DNA of 64,000 nt from Lamellibrachia columna (taxonomy: Eukaryota > Annelida > Polychaeta > Sabellida > Siboglinidae): NCBI GenBank assembly GCA_963662155.1, contig OY759274.1:17920416-17984415 (forward strand). Reading direction: 5' to 3'. How positions within the stretch are numbered: the first letter of the stretch is position 1; every line of letters begins with the position of its first letter. Below, piece by piece: positions 35,501-46,965 of this stretch. Position numbers and translations under genes: made by a program. The notes under the pieces are model-generated. The model was not told where the DNA came from. It ran no database searches and saw only the letters and a list, made by a program, of their open reading frames with translations.

Positions 35501-37151
35501 GTTTGGCAGCTCTGTCGAATGTGTGTATTTAGTTTGGTTGAGACCTGGTCATTTTCGGATAATTGCCTCGTTGTATGTATACCCTATTATCTCCCTTATG
35601 TTGCGAAAATTAAGTCGGTGTCGACCAAGAATACGCAATCGGCCATGTGGAAGTGTCGATATCATAAACCATTTGGACGGTTGGTGAATTACTGCATTAC
35701 AGGGTGTTGTCGTTGCATTAGCTGGGATGTTTGCCAGTAGATGGTAAATCCATCGACATATACTGCAATTAGGCCTACTAATAATAGGTTAATTTAAGGA
35801 AATTTGGACATCTAAACAGAAGTTTCTCGGACAGTAGCCAATGGGTGCGACTCGCATCCACACCAGTATCATGAACACTTGTCTCCACACCACACCAGTA
35901 TCATGAACACTCGCATCCACACCAGTATCATGAACACTCATCTACACATCAGTATCATGAACACTCGCATCCACACCAGTAATACGAACACTCGTCTCCA
36001 CACCAGTATCATGAACACTCGCATCCACACCAGTATCATGAACACACGTCTCCACACCAGTATCATGAACACTCGCATCCACACCAGTATCATGAACACT
36101 CGTCTTCACACCAGTATCATGAACACTCGCATCCACACCAGTATCATGAACACACGTCTCCACACCAGTATCACGAACACTCGCATCCACACCAGTATCA
36201 CGAACACTCGTCTCCACACCAGTATCATGAACACTCGTCTCCACACCAGTATCGTGAACACTCGTCTCCACACCAGCATCATGAACACTCGTCTCCACAC
36301 CAGTATCATGAACACTTGCATCAACGCCAGTATCACGAACACTCGTCTCCACACCAGCATCATGAACACTCGTCTCCACACCAGTATCATGAATACTTGC
36401 ATCAACGCCAGTATCACGAACACTCGTATCCACACCAGTATCGTGAACACTCGTCTCCACACCAGCATCATGAACACTCATCTCCACACCAGTATCATGA
36501 AACACTCGTCTCCACACCAGTATCACGAACACTCGTCTCCACACCAGTATCGTGAACACTCGTCTCCACACCAGCATCATGAACACTCGTCTCCACACCA
36601 GTATCATGAACACTTGCATCCACACCAGTATCATGAACACGGGCGATGAAGACACGTTGTGTCCGCAGTGACCTGCTGTAACATGGCGCTCACAACGCAT
36701 GTATTCGTCAAGTGACATAGATTACCAACTTCCGTGTGGCTTTGGAAACTATTTGACTTACACGTTCACAATAGACGGATGACAATAGCTAGGGTCCTTG
36801 TGTTGGCAGTTGGCGGTTCACTCTTTTTAAGAGAATTTATTTTTTATGAAATCATCAGAGAAACCACCGGCTGATTGTTTACTCCCGAACCCCCTTTTCG
36901 AAACTCTGCTGACGGGCCTGCGTCTGCACGTGATGTCGCTGACGCACCGACCATTCGCCAAGCCTTAGTGACATACTCACCTGGAGACGCGAGATGATCT
37001 GTTCCATCTCTTCGTTGGAGACAACCTTGGTGGCGCGTGTCTCTTCGTTGGGGTGGAAGCTCAGTCGGCTCTTGGTTGGCGTCTGGTAGAGACGCTCAGA
37101 GGCCGCCGTCACGCCCACCACGGCGCTCTTCTGTTTCGGTCGCTCCGACAT
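32580..37151 (-). CDS. Gene A: paralogue of gene B, function unknown
   Basis: Two exons on the - strand: 36981-37151 (57 codons, donor CTCCAG|GTGAGT) and 32580-33032 (acceptor GTCGACAG), joined in phase 0 to give 207 aa. The ATG at 37149-37151 is the first in frame. Visible parts are an N-terminal segment with SERLYQTPTKSRLSFHP, then EEMEQIISRLQ completed in exon 2 by TETKASGGGVPC, and a second similar unit AISHRLNTAHTKSSSGGVPC. A C-terminal domain of 86 residues starts MFPAIDGLDTRF, passes ENHRILLYPERTLLFNDTER and ends REKWYN. That C-terminal domain and the preceding LPGYGLK match gene B, but gene A lacks gene B's Cys-rich block. It has no signal peptide or membrane segment. Family not recognised; a structural, perhaps axonemal, role is only a guess. 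Confidence 0.85.
33103..34000. repeat. 39-bp minisatellite, about 23 copies
   Basis: The unit is CCAGACAAGCACTAACATGG then AACCCTCCACCCAGTATCA, period 39, very homogeneous. Thirteen-residue repeat frames are open on both strands over nearly 1 kb and are artefacts. It lies in the gene A intron about 70 bases upstream of the exon 2 acceptor. Confidence 0.97.
34010..34160 (+). mobile_element. LINE C-terminal fragment
   Basis: The frame from 34020 reads TWRDLETELKKMGYTCNEIT then AQNSTRWRAFVDGPC. This resembles the conserved last residues of many animal non-LTR reverse transcriptases. Only this tail remains. It is followed by an AGCAAGCAGCAA-type low-complexity stretch to 34240 and preceded directly by the 39-bp array. 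Confidence 0.7.
34434..35514. mobile_element. 1.08-kb terminal-inverted-repeat element
   Basis: The left end CATACCTGCCAACTCTC and the reverse complement of the right end, CAGAGCTGCCAAACCCC, are similar. The element is flanked by a direct repeat TCGAAT (34428-34433 and 35515-35520). The right end holds a run of small hairpins at 35395-35460 (GAGGGGGCAAACCCCTC, AGCGCCTTCGGTGCT). No transposase is seen, so it is non-autonomous; superfamily unknown. It lies in the gene A intron. Confidence 0.6.
34490..34612. repeat. 21-bp minisatellite, about 6 copies
   Basis: The unit TCTCACGTCCAGGGCTTACTG is tandemly repeated near the left end of the inverted-repeat element. It grew from the element's own CTCACG-rich subterminal sequence. 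Confidence 0.92.
35521..35845. other. Unassigned intron sequence
   Basis: Part of the gene A intron between the inverted-repeat element and the 27-bp array. Nothing recognised. Confidence 0.4.
35846..36645. repeat. 27-bp minisatellite, about 29 copies
   Basis: The unit is CCACACCAGTATCATGAACA then CTCGTCT, period 27. GTCTC and GCATC variants alternate through part of the array, which suggests a two-unit higher-order repeat. One copy near 36500 carries an extra A. Long open frames on both strands are repeat artefacts. It lies in the gene A intron. Confidence 0.95.
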
Positions 37152-38100
37152 TCCTTTCCTCGTTATCGACACGTCACGAGAATCACTGGAGAATGTCTGG
37201 TTGGCTGTCGGTACTCGTGGACTGGTGCAAGGCGGCGATGCGAGTCGCTGAAGTCATTACCGTCGTACGGGTTAACGGCGTGTATTTTCACCGTTTGTAG
37301 TTCGCACCCGCTGCGATGAGTCGACACTAAGCAGTTGTAATATGCCTATAAGGTGCTACACAAATGGCTTTCGTAGATATTTTCTGTTCTGTAAAATATA
37401 AGCCAATGCATAGGCGTGTTACGGCAAAATGTGTACTGTGACATTATAGAAACAAGCACGACACGTCAAGTAATAGTTTGGGAAAAAATGAAGTCTGTGT
37501 CACTACAGTAACAGTTCGAACACGTTTAAAACAAAGCTGCCATGAGCAGGCCGCACAATTATACAGAAACGTTGATTTAAGTCAGTGGGATCCTTAGCCA
37601 CCTGTTAGTTGCGTAGTTAGAGAGGCTTTTGGCCTTGACCCACCTCTGGGTTATGTTTTGATTTGTTCGTATGTAGGCCTGCTCAGCTACATGGTAGCGT
37701 GGTAAACTAATCGACGACTAATCTTACCCCTTTTGGCTTACCCCCTGCGACATCCTAGATACGCCACTACTACGTGTCATGTGAAGATTGCCGAATCAAC
37801 TGGCACTCTTGTTAATTATTGTATACAGTGCGCATTTACACCATAGATTGAAGCAAAGTAAAAAAATAATAATCAAACATATCGCTGCCTTAGTGGTGAA
37901 AACTACATTAATGTTGTATTCAATGGCGACTCGTCACTGGTGTTCTAACCGTGCCAAGAACCATACACCAAACATACACACACATCTACGTACGATAACA
38001 TACACAATTAGCCAATATATTTTGTTGATTGTCTATATAAGTTATACGTCAATACATTATTTTCGTTATTACCTAAGCTGATTGAATACCTGATTCTAAA
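37152..38100. other. Upstream region of gene A
   Basis: Expected 5' UTR and promoter of gene A on the - strand. No specific promoter motif was identified. Confidence 0.35.
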
Positions 38101-38400
38101 ACAATACCTGCAGACGTCGGCGTTACGTGATTCGCGTCGTCCTAGCCAGTCGCAATGCACTGGTCCGCCTCGTGGGACCGACTAGTACCGAGAACACGAC
38201 CAGAGCGGCTGACCGATCGGGAAGCCTTGACTACCAGCGCCAGCGAACAACGCTCATGTGTTTTACATCGCCGCGATCACCGACTAGCCGATTAACGGCT
38301 GTGGCCGCACAATACAGCAGACATTCTCCAAGCCCAGCGGTGGCTGTTGATTCCATGTTACGAGATCGGCCGATATGAACGACAATGGACCGTACAAGAC
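38101..38400. other. CpG-rich stretch of unknown role
   Basis: This segment is richer in CpG than its surroundings, and an 83-residue frame on the + strand spans 38127-38378. The frame is not recognisable and has no clear splice sites. It could be a promoter or 5' exon, or just a GC-rich remnant. Confidence 0.25.
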
Positions 38401-39550
38401 AAGTTAATTGCTCTGGTAGGAGGTTTCTATGGGTGGACGCATTAGTTTGTAAACACGTTTCGTGCAAGTTAATTATTATCGTGATTATCGTCATGCTACG
38501 GTGCTGTGTGGGTTTACACAGTTTCAACACCGGTCGTCTCTTATTCATTCGTACTGCATGCTGTGTGTACAATGCACATGCAAATAAAATAAGTTATCAA
38601 CAACAACATTACCAGACCAGGAGTAGTAGCATTAGCATAATGTGTGTGTCCATTTATGGTTATTAATACTAATCATACGTACGAATATTATATGTATGGC
38701 CTACATTAGATGTAGGGCCTATATTAGTCGGCCGGTGTGTCTAATCTTCTCCTGAATGGGCCGACGCTGTCATTAGATTCGACTTTCCATGGGGGTAGGG
38801 GTGGGGGTGTGGGGGCATTGCAATAATTTACCACCTCTACAGTAGTGTCTTGCATTGTTTTATGTCTTGCCCCTTCCTTTCACGGAGAGCTTAATTTGTA
38901 GCGAGTTCGTATATGATGAGTCAGTCCGACCTTAACCTTATAATCACGATGTGATGAAGGTGGATTTTATAGACAATGTATGGCTCTCGACTTCCTGATC
39001 TCTCGCTGTTTGGCAACGGTTGCTATAACCTGTTGGTTTCAAACAACTTAGTGCCTTAGTACGCGATGGAGCATTGCTACTTATGACCAGGTGCAGCATA
39101 AAAATCTTATTTGGCCAGTCTTCGATGTTTCACGTGTGAGCCTCATCTCATCTTGGCTGTTGGATTCGCAAGACCTTTCGTAAGCAAGATTGGTGATATT
39201 GCACAATGCCCTTAATATTTAAAATTAAGATGTCTTCTGTGTGGTGTCCATCTTTCAGTTTCGTAGTAGAGTAGTATGTACTACAACTATGTAAAACCTT
39301 TGTATATGCATGGTCTGGTCACTGGGATGACATGCTACAATTGTGATTGAAGGTAAATCTTGCAACCGATCAGGAATAATACCATCAAGGGAAACACAAC
39401 AAAATGACAACGAACCACCTGTACACGTCGTGAACGTGTGTACGTAACGTGTCGTAATGAACTACTCTATTAAATAGCACTATATGTACATCGTATGGTG
39501 TCGACGCTACCTCTTAATGATGCTAACATATATTGATCAGGTTTATGACA
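38401..39550. other. Unassigned intergenic sequence
   Basis: No coding exon, array or element recognised. A G-rich run (GGGGGTAGGGGTGGGGGTGT) lies near 38790-38815. Confidence 0.4.
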
Positions 39551-39554
39551 CATT

Positions 39555-39560
39555 CTTTAT
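39555..39560 (-). promoter_or_regulatory. Poly(A) signal AATAAA for the exon ending at 40261
   Basis: TTTATT on the + strand reads AATAAA on the - strand, about 700 bases past the stop at 40261. It supports a terminal exon there. Confidence 0.45.
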
Positions 39561-40260
39561 TTAAAACATACAAGTCAGACCAGCATGCATACAACCAGAT
39601 AAAAGAGAACACAACATTAAAAATTATACAACTGAACAGTGCTACGTCACGGCACGATGCACCTACACAGACCGAAGACAGCAATGTTTCTAACAATAAA
39701 ATAATATGAAAATATAAACAACAAAGCTTCAGTTTTAAACAACATATTACAATATATCAATGCATTACCAGATTACAGTACATCAGAGATAAATGTTTGA
39801 AGATGTCTTATTTCTCGAGCTACGCCAGACTGGATCTACAGGAGTCAGACCACAGTTGAGAATTGCATTGTGACAAAATAATTCAGTATTTTTTAAATAC
39901 CCTAGTTAATATCACGATTACACAATGCACTGACACTGTGTTGAAAGCAGAACACCTCCATACAGTGGCTATTTAGTAGAAGGGGGGAATCATGGTCCCT
40001 CTTTGGAATAAGAATTGTTGCTAAACTAAACTCGCCACTATCCCCACGGTCTATCGGAAGGAACCGAGTGGGTCAAAGAACTGGTTGGGTCGGTTGAGCA
40101 CAGGACTGTTAACGCATGTATGTCTTTCTACGACGACAACACTGTGTTAACGCATGTATGTCTTTCTACGACAACAACAACAACAAAACAAGTCAATAAA
40201 CGACCAAAACAAACTTCAAACACCAACCATACGTGGCACAGAAACACAGGTGAAACCACC

Positions 40261-40562
40261 TCATTTGCCTTTTCGGTTATTCGCAGATTCTTTGGTTTTA
40301 TTTGTTTCATCTCTTTGGACTTCCATGCTAGCGCTCTCATTTGCTGCAAATTCCAGGTCATCTTCACCAGCCCTAATAAGCAGCTTTTTTTCCCCTCCCA
40401 GTATGAAGTGCTGGCCAGCGACCAACATCCGTGCAAAGGCTTTCAGTACCTTTGGTGGCTCATCATCGTCGTCGTTGTCGATACCCATGTCATGTACGGT
40501 GGATACCGAGAACCGCTGCACCTGGTCGCGCACCTGGTCCGAGCTGATCGCCTCGCCCGAGA
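40261..40562 (-). CDS. Candidate terminal exon, possibly of TTC29
   Basis: On the - strand a good acceptor (TTCTGTTGTAG, last base 40563) opens 100 codons including the stop. The product is acidic then basic: SGEAISSDQVRDQVQRFSVS, then DNDDDDEPPK, then GGEKKLLIRAGEDDLEFAAN, ending KGK. A poly(A) signal follows. The exon starts in phase 1. The nearest upstream - strand gene, TTC29, has a potential donor after 52845 that is also phase 1, so the two can join in frame. The start faintly resembles the extreme C-terminus of vertebrate TTC29 from memory. The 12-kb gap holds transposons and another gene, so this may be a separate gene. Confidence 0.45.
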
Positions 40563-40588
40563 CTACAACAGAACATGTGACCAAATTA

Positions 40589-40670
40589 GTGCCAACTTCC
40601 CACTCATTCTCATAAATGAATGAAACAAATTAGTGCCAACTTCCTACTCATTCTCATAAATGAATGAAAC
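40589..40670. repeat. Short tandem duplication
   Basis: A segment of about 43 bases (AGTGCCAACTTCCCACTCAT and following) occurs twice in succession just upstream of the 40.5-kb exon acceptor. Its end runs into a CR1 tail. Confidence 0.8.
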
Positions 40671-40883
40671 AAATTATCTACAGATTGTGTAAATGTTAGC
40701 GGCGTGAATACATGACTATAAATACATAAACACAAAATTGTGAATACATAAAAACAAAACTGACAAATATCTCTGAAGGGCGGGTTACACGTAGATGAAA
40801 TATTGTTGGACCCTCGATATGGCTTCATTGTCCATTGCCAGCCTTGTTTTGCCTTGGATGGCAATTTTGTTAAATAGCTTGCT
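40655..40883 (+). mobile_element. CR1 LINE 3'-end fragment
   Basis: Matches the last part of the 27.6-kb CR1 element, from the coding word ATGAA.GAACAAATT and CTACAGATTGTGTAA to the tail CTTGGATGGCAATTTTGTTAAAT. It faces the next CR1 fragment tail to tail. Confidence 0.85.
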
Positions 40884-41681
40884 AATAACACAGATGGCTT
40901 GAGTGGCCATATATGCGCAGGCTCGACACTTGTACTACACCTTATGCCACAACTGCCTTAATCTTTATTTCAGTTGGCAGTGTGCAAAGTCAGGTGAAAA
41001 CTACAGAAGAAATATGTCCAACTTTTCTATTTAATTGCGTCATAAGCAAAATGCAGCAGACATTACAAGTAGATTTAATAAGATTTAACAAGATTGCCAT
41101 TCAAGGCAAAGGCCCAGATGAAGTCATTGGCTTACTGAGAGACCAACATTTTTCATCTATGCGTAACCCGCCCTCCTGAGATGTGTCAACCTTGTTTTTA
41201 AACATGTTCACGCTGCTAACACTTACACAATCTGTAGATAATTTGTTCCATTAATTTATTGTCCTCCGTGAAAACAAGTACTTCCTGATATCCAATCTAC
41301 ACTGATCCTTCACTAATGTTACTTCATGACCTATAGTTCTACTATCTTTCTTGAGTGAGAACAAATATTCTATCAATATTTTCATACCCATTTCATATGT
41401 TAAAAAACTTCAATTTGATCTCCTCTTAAAGGGGGGGGGGGTGAAGCACTCGAACAACCATAGCCCAAACATAATAACATACCATTTACAGTATATATCA
41501 CCCTTATATGATGGGCGTAACGCCACGGTAATTTTGTAATATCCCTTTTAACTTTGCCATTATCTTCGCTGGGCGGCGCCATATTGCTCTGCGGGGGGGC
41601 TCAGCAGCAGAGTGGTTTGAGTACGAGCTCCTGGCACCGCGTTCACACAGTAAAAACCTCTCGGAAAAACGGCCGAAACGC

Positions 41682-41900
41682 ATGGAAAATCGAATAAAAA
41701 GAAAACTGGTGTGCACTGGATATCTCTTGGATATATCAACTAGTACTACAAATGCAAGGAAAAAACTTTTTATCGACTTCCGAGGAAGAATTTGCAGCGG
41801 AAAAGGTGGTTGCAAATGCGGAAATTGCCGTGTCCGCCAGCTGCAGGCTCTGCGCGTGACCACTTTTCCGATGCAGATTACAAGACAAAAGACTATGTGA
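41682..41900 (+). pseudogene. Transposon ORF piece with CxCGNC motif
   Basis: A 72-residue frame near the left end of the TTAA element: NARKKLFIDFRG then GKGGCKCGNCRVRQ. The CxCGNC signature resembles the Cys-rich C-terminal domain of P2X7 receptors, which I recall fused to transposon-like proteins in marine invertebrates. A possible donor follows at about 42073 (ACCAG|GTTAGT) after a few more coding-like codons. Degraded. Confidence 0.45.
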
Positions 41901-43237
41901 TTAGCATGGACAGACGGTGAGCATCAAAATGTCATTCTTGGTCAAAGACACCGTTCCATCTTAGATCTTTTTTTCCGCATATGACCATGCATCTACAGAC
42001 TATTCTGCAACAAGGAAACGTCAGATATCAGAAGGCAGAGCGATGCGTAGGAAGCGACGAGCCGAAACCAGGTTAGTAAATTGGATTACTGTTACCATTG
42101 TGACTTATCACTACGATTACAATATAGTTCCACCCAAATAAGCACAGCTGTGCTTCAACGTCAACATATATATGGCCCACAGAAAATCGAAATGTATGAA
42201 TACAATAAAGTGCGAGTAAGTGTTAATAGTTTGATATAATTACGAGTGTTTTCCAATCCGCCGATTTATTTTCGACGTGATCAGACGTACCGGCGTCAAT
42301 ACGTGGCCGTACTCAAAACAATAACAATAACTCAGTAAGTGCTACAGGATATACTGCAGCCTTATAACATGGGCCATGGCGTATGTACTAGGCAAAATTA
42401 TTCAAGAAAATAATTTGATATTATTTATTGACAGTCATAATAAGTCTCATACTCATGTGTTCTAAATGCCTAGAGAGCAAGCAGCAAGCGTAAGGCTAAG
42501 CCTGGGGGGGGGGGGTTAGATGCATGGGAGAAACACGACCAAAAGACAGTATAGACTATAGTGCAACAGAAGCCTACTGTTGCTGTTTACATTTCAAATT
42601 CTTTATGGAAATATTTAAAATATACAAATACTTTCATTGTGATTAAATGCAAATGCAGTTAAATACTTTTTAAAAGTATTTAAATATTTAAGTAAAATGC
42701 ATTTCACCCATGCAATGTCTAGCTGGAAAGGAAACTAACTAAGGAATCGTCATCTACCCAGTTGAACACTGTCAGATTACATGTCTGCTTTCTATAATGA
42801 CACTTTACAATTTCTGTCTGAATTCTTGTGACTTGACAATAAGGCAAAATTATATAAAATTAATTTGCTTTATTGATCAGATTAAACCCCACATGTAATA
42901 ACCGGAAGTTCATAGAGATGTATTAATTACATTTTATTCTAAGTCGACTGATAACACTGTAATGAATATCGTGGGGGGAGGGGGCAACTGTCGGCAACCC
43001 AGAATAGTATTAGTACAAGCTATACATATGAAGGAAGTATATCAGGCATGGGGTCAATTCTGTTTTGTCAATTCCAAAAAATCAGTTCTAATTCCGCCTT
43101 GCAAAAAATCAATTCCAACTGTTAAAATCCTAGGCTAAAGAAAAATTCAAATCCAATTCGTTTTAACACAGTTTTATTTGTCATGTGTGCACAATCATAT
43201 TTAATTAGATATGATTAAAAAATTATTGTTCGTTAAA

Positions 43238-43262
43238 CGCACGCACGCACGCACGCACGCAC
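43238..43262. repeat. Short (ACGC)n microsatellite
   Basis: Six ACGC units inside the hAT-like element. Confidence 0.9.
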
Positions 43263-43432
43263 ACATATCAGGTTTGCCATAAAAAACTTTAAAATGGCAT
43301 CCAGCCATTTCATATGTACTTTCTGCTGCGACACCTCTCCTGGATTTTTGCTAACAAAACCAGACATTTTGGACAGCCCTGGACAGTTGGGTCATTAATC
43401 TGAGTTTTGAACAGTTTCCCCTGTTTATATCG

Positions 43433-44480
43433 GGTCCAGGTCATTTGCCCCCCTTCCGGACATTTGCCCCTTTGTCACTTGCTCCCCAGACATTAGCCCC
43501 TTGCCTTATTAAAAATCTGGACATTTGCCCCCTGTCTGTAGCTTCTGGATTATTCGTAAGTTTTTTTAAAGAAATGTTTTTTTAACTTATTTTTTTATTT
43601 TTGAACATGAATTCAAGATATATATTACCCTAATTGCAATTAATGTTCTTTGTGCCAGATCAGCCAAGTAAATTACTTTATGTCTTTGGAGATGATCCTG
43701 TAATCAAAGGATTATCTTTATTGCAATTGTGGAAGAAGCCAGTGACATTAGGACCTGGACATGTTAGGACAATTGAGGATATTTGAAAGAAGCCATCTCA
43801 ACAAGGTTTCTTTTGAATTGCATTTACCATGGAGAGTTGGAGTGACTCCATTTTCCTATAAAACTGGATGCACAAGCCAGAGTTGTCAGAATTCACTTAT
43901 AACTTCACCATGGAAATAACTACTAGCATTTGAGGAGGTCAGAAGCTATGTTTTGAGTGTCATTCCTATACCAAGAAGGGGGACCAACAAATTACTCTTC
44001 ATTGGGAGTGAAGCCAGCGTCGATCCTGATCATGCAAGGGTGCTGTGGTCACTGATCTGATCTCCAGATCCAGAATGTGATCAACAAGACTGCCTGCTAC
44101 CATGATGGTGACATGGCACAGATAGAAGCTGCCAAGGTCCGTGAGGACCTGAAAACTAAGGCAGCTAATACCAGGGGCACTCCAAACCAGCTGATCTCTG
44201 ACTCGTTACTGTCCACCACTGTTTGTGGAAGCATCACCCCAAGAACCCATCTTCCACCACTGATCTGACTATCAATGATACCTGGAAGACAACTGGTGAC
44301 AAGATCATCTCATACACACTCCAGGGGATAGGCCATTGCATTAGGCTAAAGTGACTGACTTGTCATTGAATGTTATTGTAGTAATAATGATAAAACTGCA
44401 AACTGATTTTCACTTGTCAACTATCATAAAAAAAGGGGCAGATGTCCGGGGGGGGGGGAGCAAATATACTAGGAGGCAGA
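43433..44480 (+). mobile_element. 1.05-kb MULE-like element with a FLYWCH-type remnant
   Basis: It is flanked by a perfect 9-bp direct repeat TTTATATCG (43424-43432 and 44481-44489). Near the ends are inverted words: CATTTGCCCCCCTTCCGGAC on the left, and ATTTGCTCC...CCGGACATCTGCCCC on the right after reverse complementing. Inside, 44077-44268 encodes MAQIEAAKVREDLKTKAANT then GTPNQLISDSL. This resembles the helical segment that follows FLYWCH zinc fingers in animal Mutator-like genes. A 9-bp duplication also fits MULEs. It is nested in the hAT-like element. Confidence 0.7.
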
Positions 44481-45962
44481 TTTATATCGCTATCAGTTGT
44501 GGTATCATTGATATTTCATAAAATTTACTGGAAAGTTTGAGTCTTCAACATCCTAATCTCCAACATGTATTCTCCATGGGGACATTTTTAATTACTACAA
44601 AGGGCAAACCCTACAGCCACATGTAACAGCATTGTACAGGTGACCAGTGACATGTTTAGTATGGGAAACTTGTGGGCTGAACATTAGGCTTGGATAAACA
44701 AGGGGCTGCATTCAAGTGGGGCAGGCTTCCTCTCTCACACAAAGGGAATGAGCAGGCAGGTGCCCTTAATTGGCAATCTCTGTAAATAAACCTTGTACAC
44801 TGAGAAAGAAAATGAGGCCTGAATGGTCTGATTTTGGTTTTACTGTCTGTCACAGTAACTTAGTATTTCTTTTTGATGCAAATGCTTGATTATATTGTTC
44901 TTGGTCACAATGTTTCAATACCAGAGTAGACAGTGTCTATGCTGTAATGTTGACAACTTCCTGGCTGTTACCAGATTCAGGGTGACATGCTAATAGCAGA
45001 CAAATATGATTTTAAAAGTAATATAAGTAAATATAAGGGTAAATATTAACAGTATCAAGTCAATAATTCCAACAAAATCAATTCCAATTTCCAAAAAATC
45101 AATTCCGGAAAAAAAATTCCAATAAAAAAAAAAGTCAATTCCAATTCCGGAACTGGAATTGAGGGTCAGTTCCAATTCCAGAATGGAACTGACCACATGC
45201 CTGAAGTATATTCATGACAATATCTTGTCTCTGTGTACTACAGCAACAGTCATGAACAGTATAATTGAATTGAAACAAGCTTATGTCTGTGGGGCTTTTG
45301 TCGGGAGGGGCTTTTGTCCATGCACCATACTATCTAGCAGATGCTTTCAGTATAATACCTAATAATTATATATATATTTACATATATATATATACGTGTG
45401 GGCAGGTATGTGTGTGTGCATGCAGCATTTATAAGGTAAAGATGTCACAAGCATAGATCTGCATTTGGTCCAATAACAATATTCATGCATTATGTTATCT
45501 AAATCGAGTGTTAGATATAAAATAAGGAACCCCATAGAAAGTGTACCTATGGGTCCATATTTTGTTATGGAATTTGGACCCCTTATAGAATTTTGACCTC
45601 CCTGGCCCATTGAAAACAGTGCAATGTTGATTAGATAATATAATGCACTTTGGAGCTAGGATGCTACAATTTTGGTTACATGCGTTTAGTTGTTAGCAGT
45701 GGCATTCGTCAAACTGACCAAACAGATTCATTAAAAACATTAAGAGATCAGTGAAAGACCCATTGGTTGAATTAACATGGCTCCATAGGGAAAATGCTTT
45801 TCCCTGTGGTTGATTACTTTATACATTCTATATGACACTGGCACTCTTATATTCTAAAAATAATATATACAAGAGAAAGTTTCTCACATTGTGATTCATT
45901 TTTATTATGCAAAAGATGAATTTTGTAAAATTTTCAAGTCACTGTATGTGTAATCTTTTCAG

Positions 45963-46500
45963 ATGAAGGATTCACCATTGGTTCGTACAAGTACAGGTAC
46001 TAGTTTTGAAGCATCCAGCACTACGGGTGATGCCGTCAATCTTTACATTACGGATGTCACCTTTAGTGCCATCACTGCTACTACTGCTGTGGCACCACAT
46101 ATAACTGATGCTGAAATGCAAATCGATCCGGTAACGATATTTCAAGTGCGACACTTCGCGAATGCTGCTGTAGTCACGGATGACATTATTGCACCAATGA
46201 ACGTTGATCATGACTATGTGAAGCTTCCATCAGATTCAGTGAGAATAAAGACATTGGTGCAGATGATGCACTCTATGTGATAATAGTGACATAACCGAGG
46301 GTGACTCAAGCAGCTCCGACACCTATGAGAAAGAGAAGAAGTTTGTCATTCGTGAGAAAAACTTGTCATTTTTCTGCACCTGCCACACACCAAACAGCCA
46401 TAAACTGTGACACAGGTTGTACTCATGTCTGATCTATCAGCCAAGGTCTTTCGGATACTGGCATGTCTGTCAGGAAAGTGTGCTGATTTCTACCCCTGGA
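45963..46500 (+). pseudogene. Transposase-like remnants in the TTAA element
   Basis: A 105-residue frame at 45963-46280 follows a TTTTCAG acceptor-like site. After frameshifts, TYEKEKKFVIREKNLSFFCT appears near 46320-46380. The latter recalls the KFIVFESCLLxLFxxC block of a transposase-like protein family common in amphioxus, cnidarians and fish. Stops interrupt what follows. Confidence 0.4.
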
Positions 46501-46529
46501 TGAGAGAAAGGTGAATTGAATATGTTAGG

Positions 46530-46965
46530 TGTACATGTACTATCAGTCAGAATAAGTAGTGTATTGATGTATATTTAGTGCCAGTAGTGTATTGGAACAG
46601 ATGGTTGGTGTGCAAGTACTATCAGTACAAGTAGTGTATTTGGTAGAGAATGAGACGCTTGGTTTACATTTGCTGTCGGTAGGAACAAGTAGTAGATTCA
46701 GTCAGAAGAAGTAGTATATTGGATACACATGATTGGTGTACATTTACTGTCAGAAGAAGTAGTGAAATGGTGCAGATTCCAGAATGAGATCATTGGTGTA
46801 CATTTACAGTTGGTAGGAACAAGTAGTGTATTGGTATGCATGATTGGTGTACGTTTACTGTCAGTCAGAACAAGTAATATTGTTACACATGATTGGTGTA
46901 CATTTACTGTCCAATCAAAACAAGTAGTCTATTGCCATTGGTACATATGATGATGGTGAAACAGT
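46530..46965. repeat. Degenerate minisatellite of about 50 bp
   Basis: Diverged units share GATTGGTGTACATTTACTGT and AGAACAAGTAGTGTATTGG. It lies inside the TTAA element and is older and more diverged than most arrays in the window. Confidence 0.8.

Larger units (their letters stand above)
43043..45203. mobile_element. 2.16-kb hAT-like DNA transposon
   Basis: It is flanked by a perfect 8-bp duplication AAGTATAT (43035-43042 and 45204-45211). The ends are CAGGCATGGGGTCAATTC and, reverse-complemented, CAGGCATGTGGTCAGTTC. Subterminal AATTCCAA words repeat at both ends. An 8-bp target duplication with CAG-type termini is diagnostic of hAT. No transposase is recognised, so it is non-autonomous. 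It is inserted in the TTAA element. Confidence 0.9.

Noticed and set aside
35879..36718. Open frames of 256 and 258 residues on opposite strands
   Set aside because: They are translations of the 27-bp minisatellite in the gene A intron.
40120..40623. 167-residue frame on the + strand
   Set aside because: It has no recognisable motif, runs through simple sequence, and overlaps a better-supported - strand exon.
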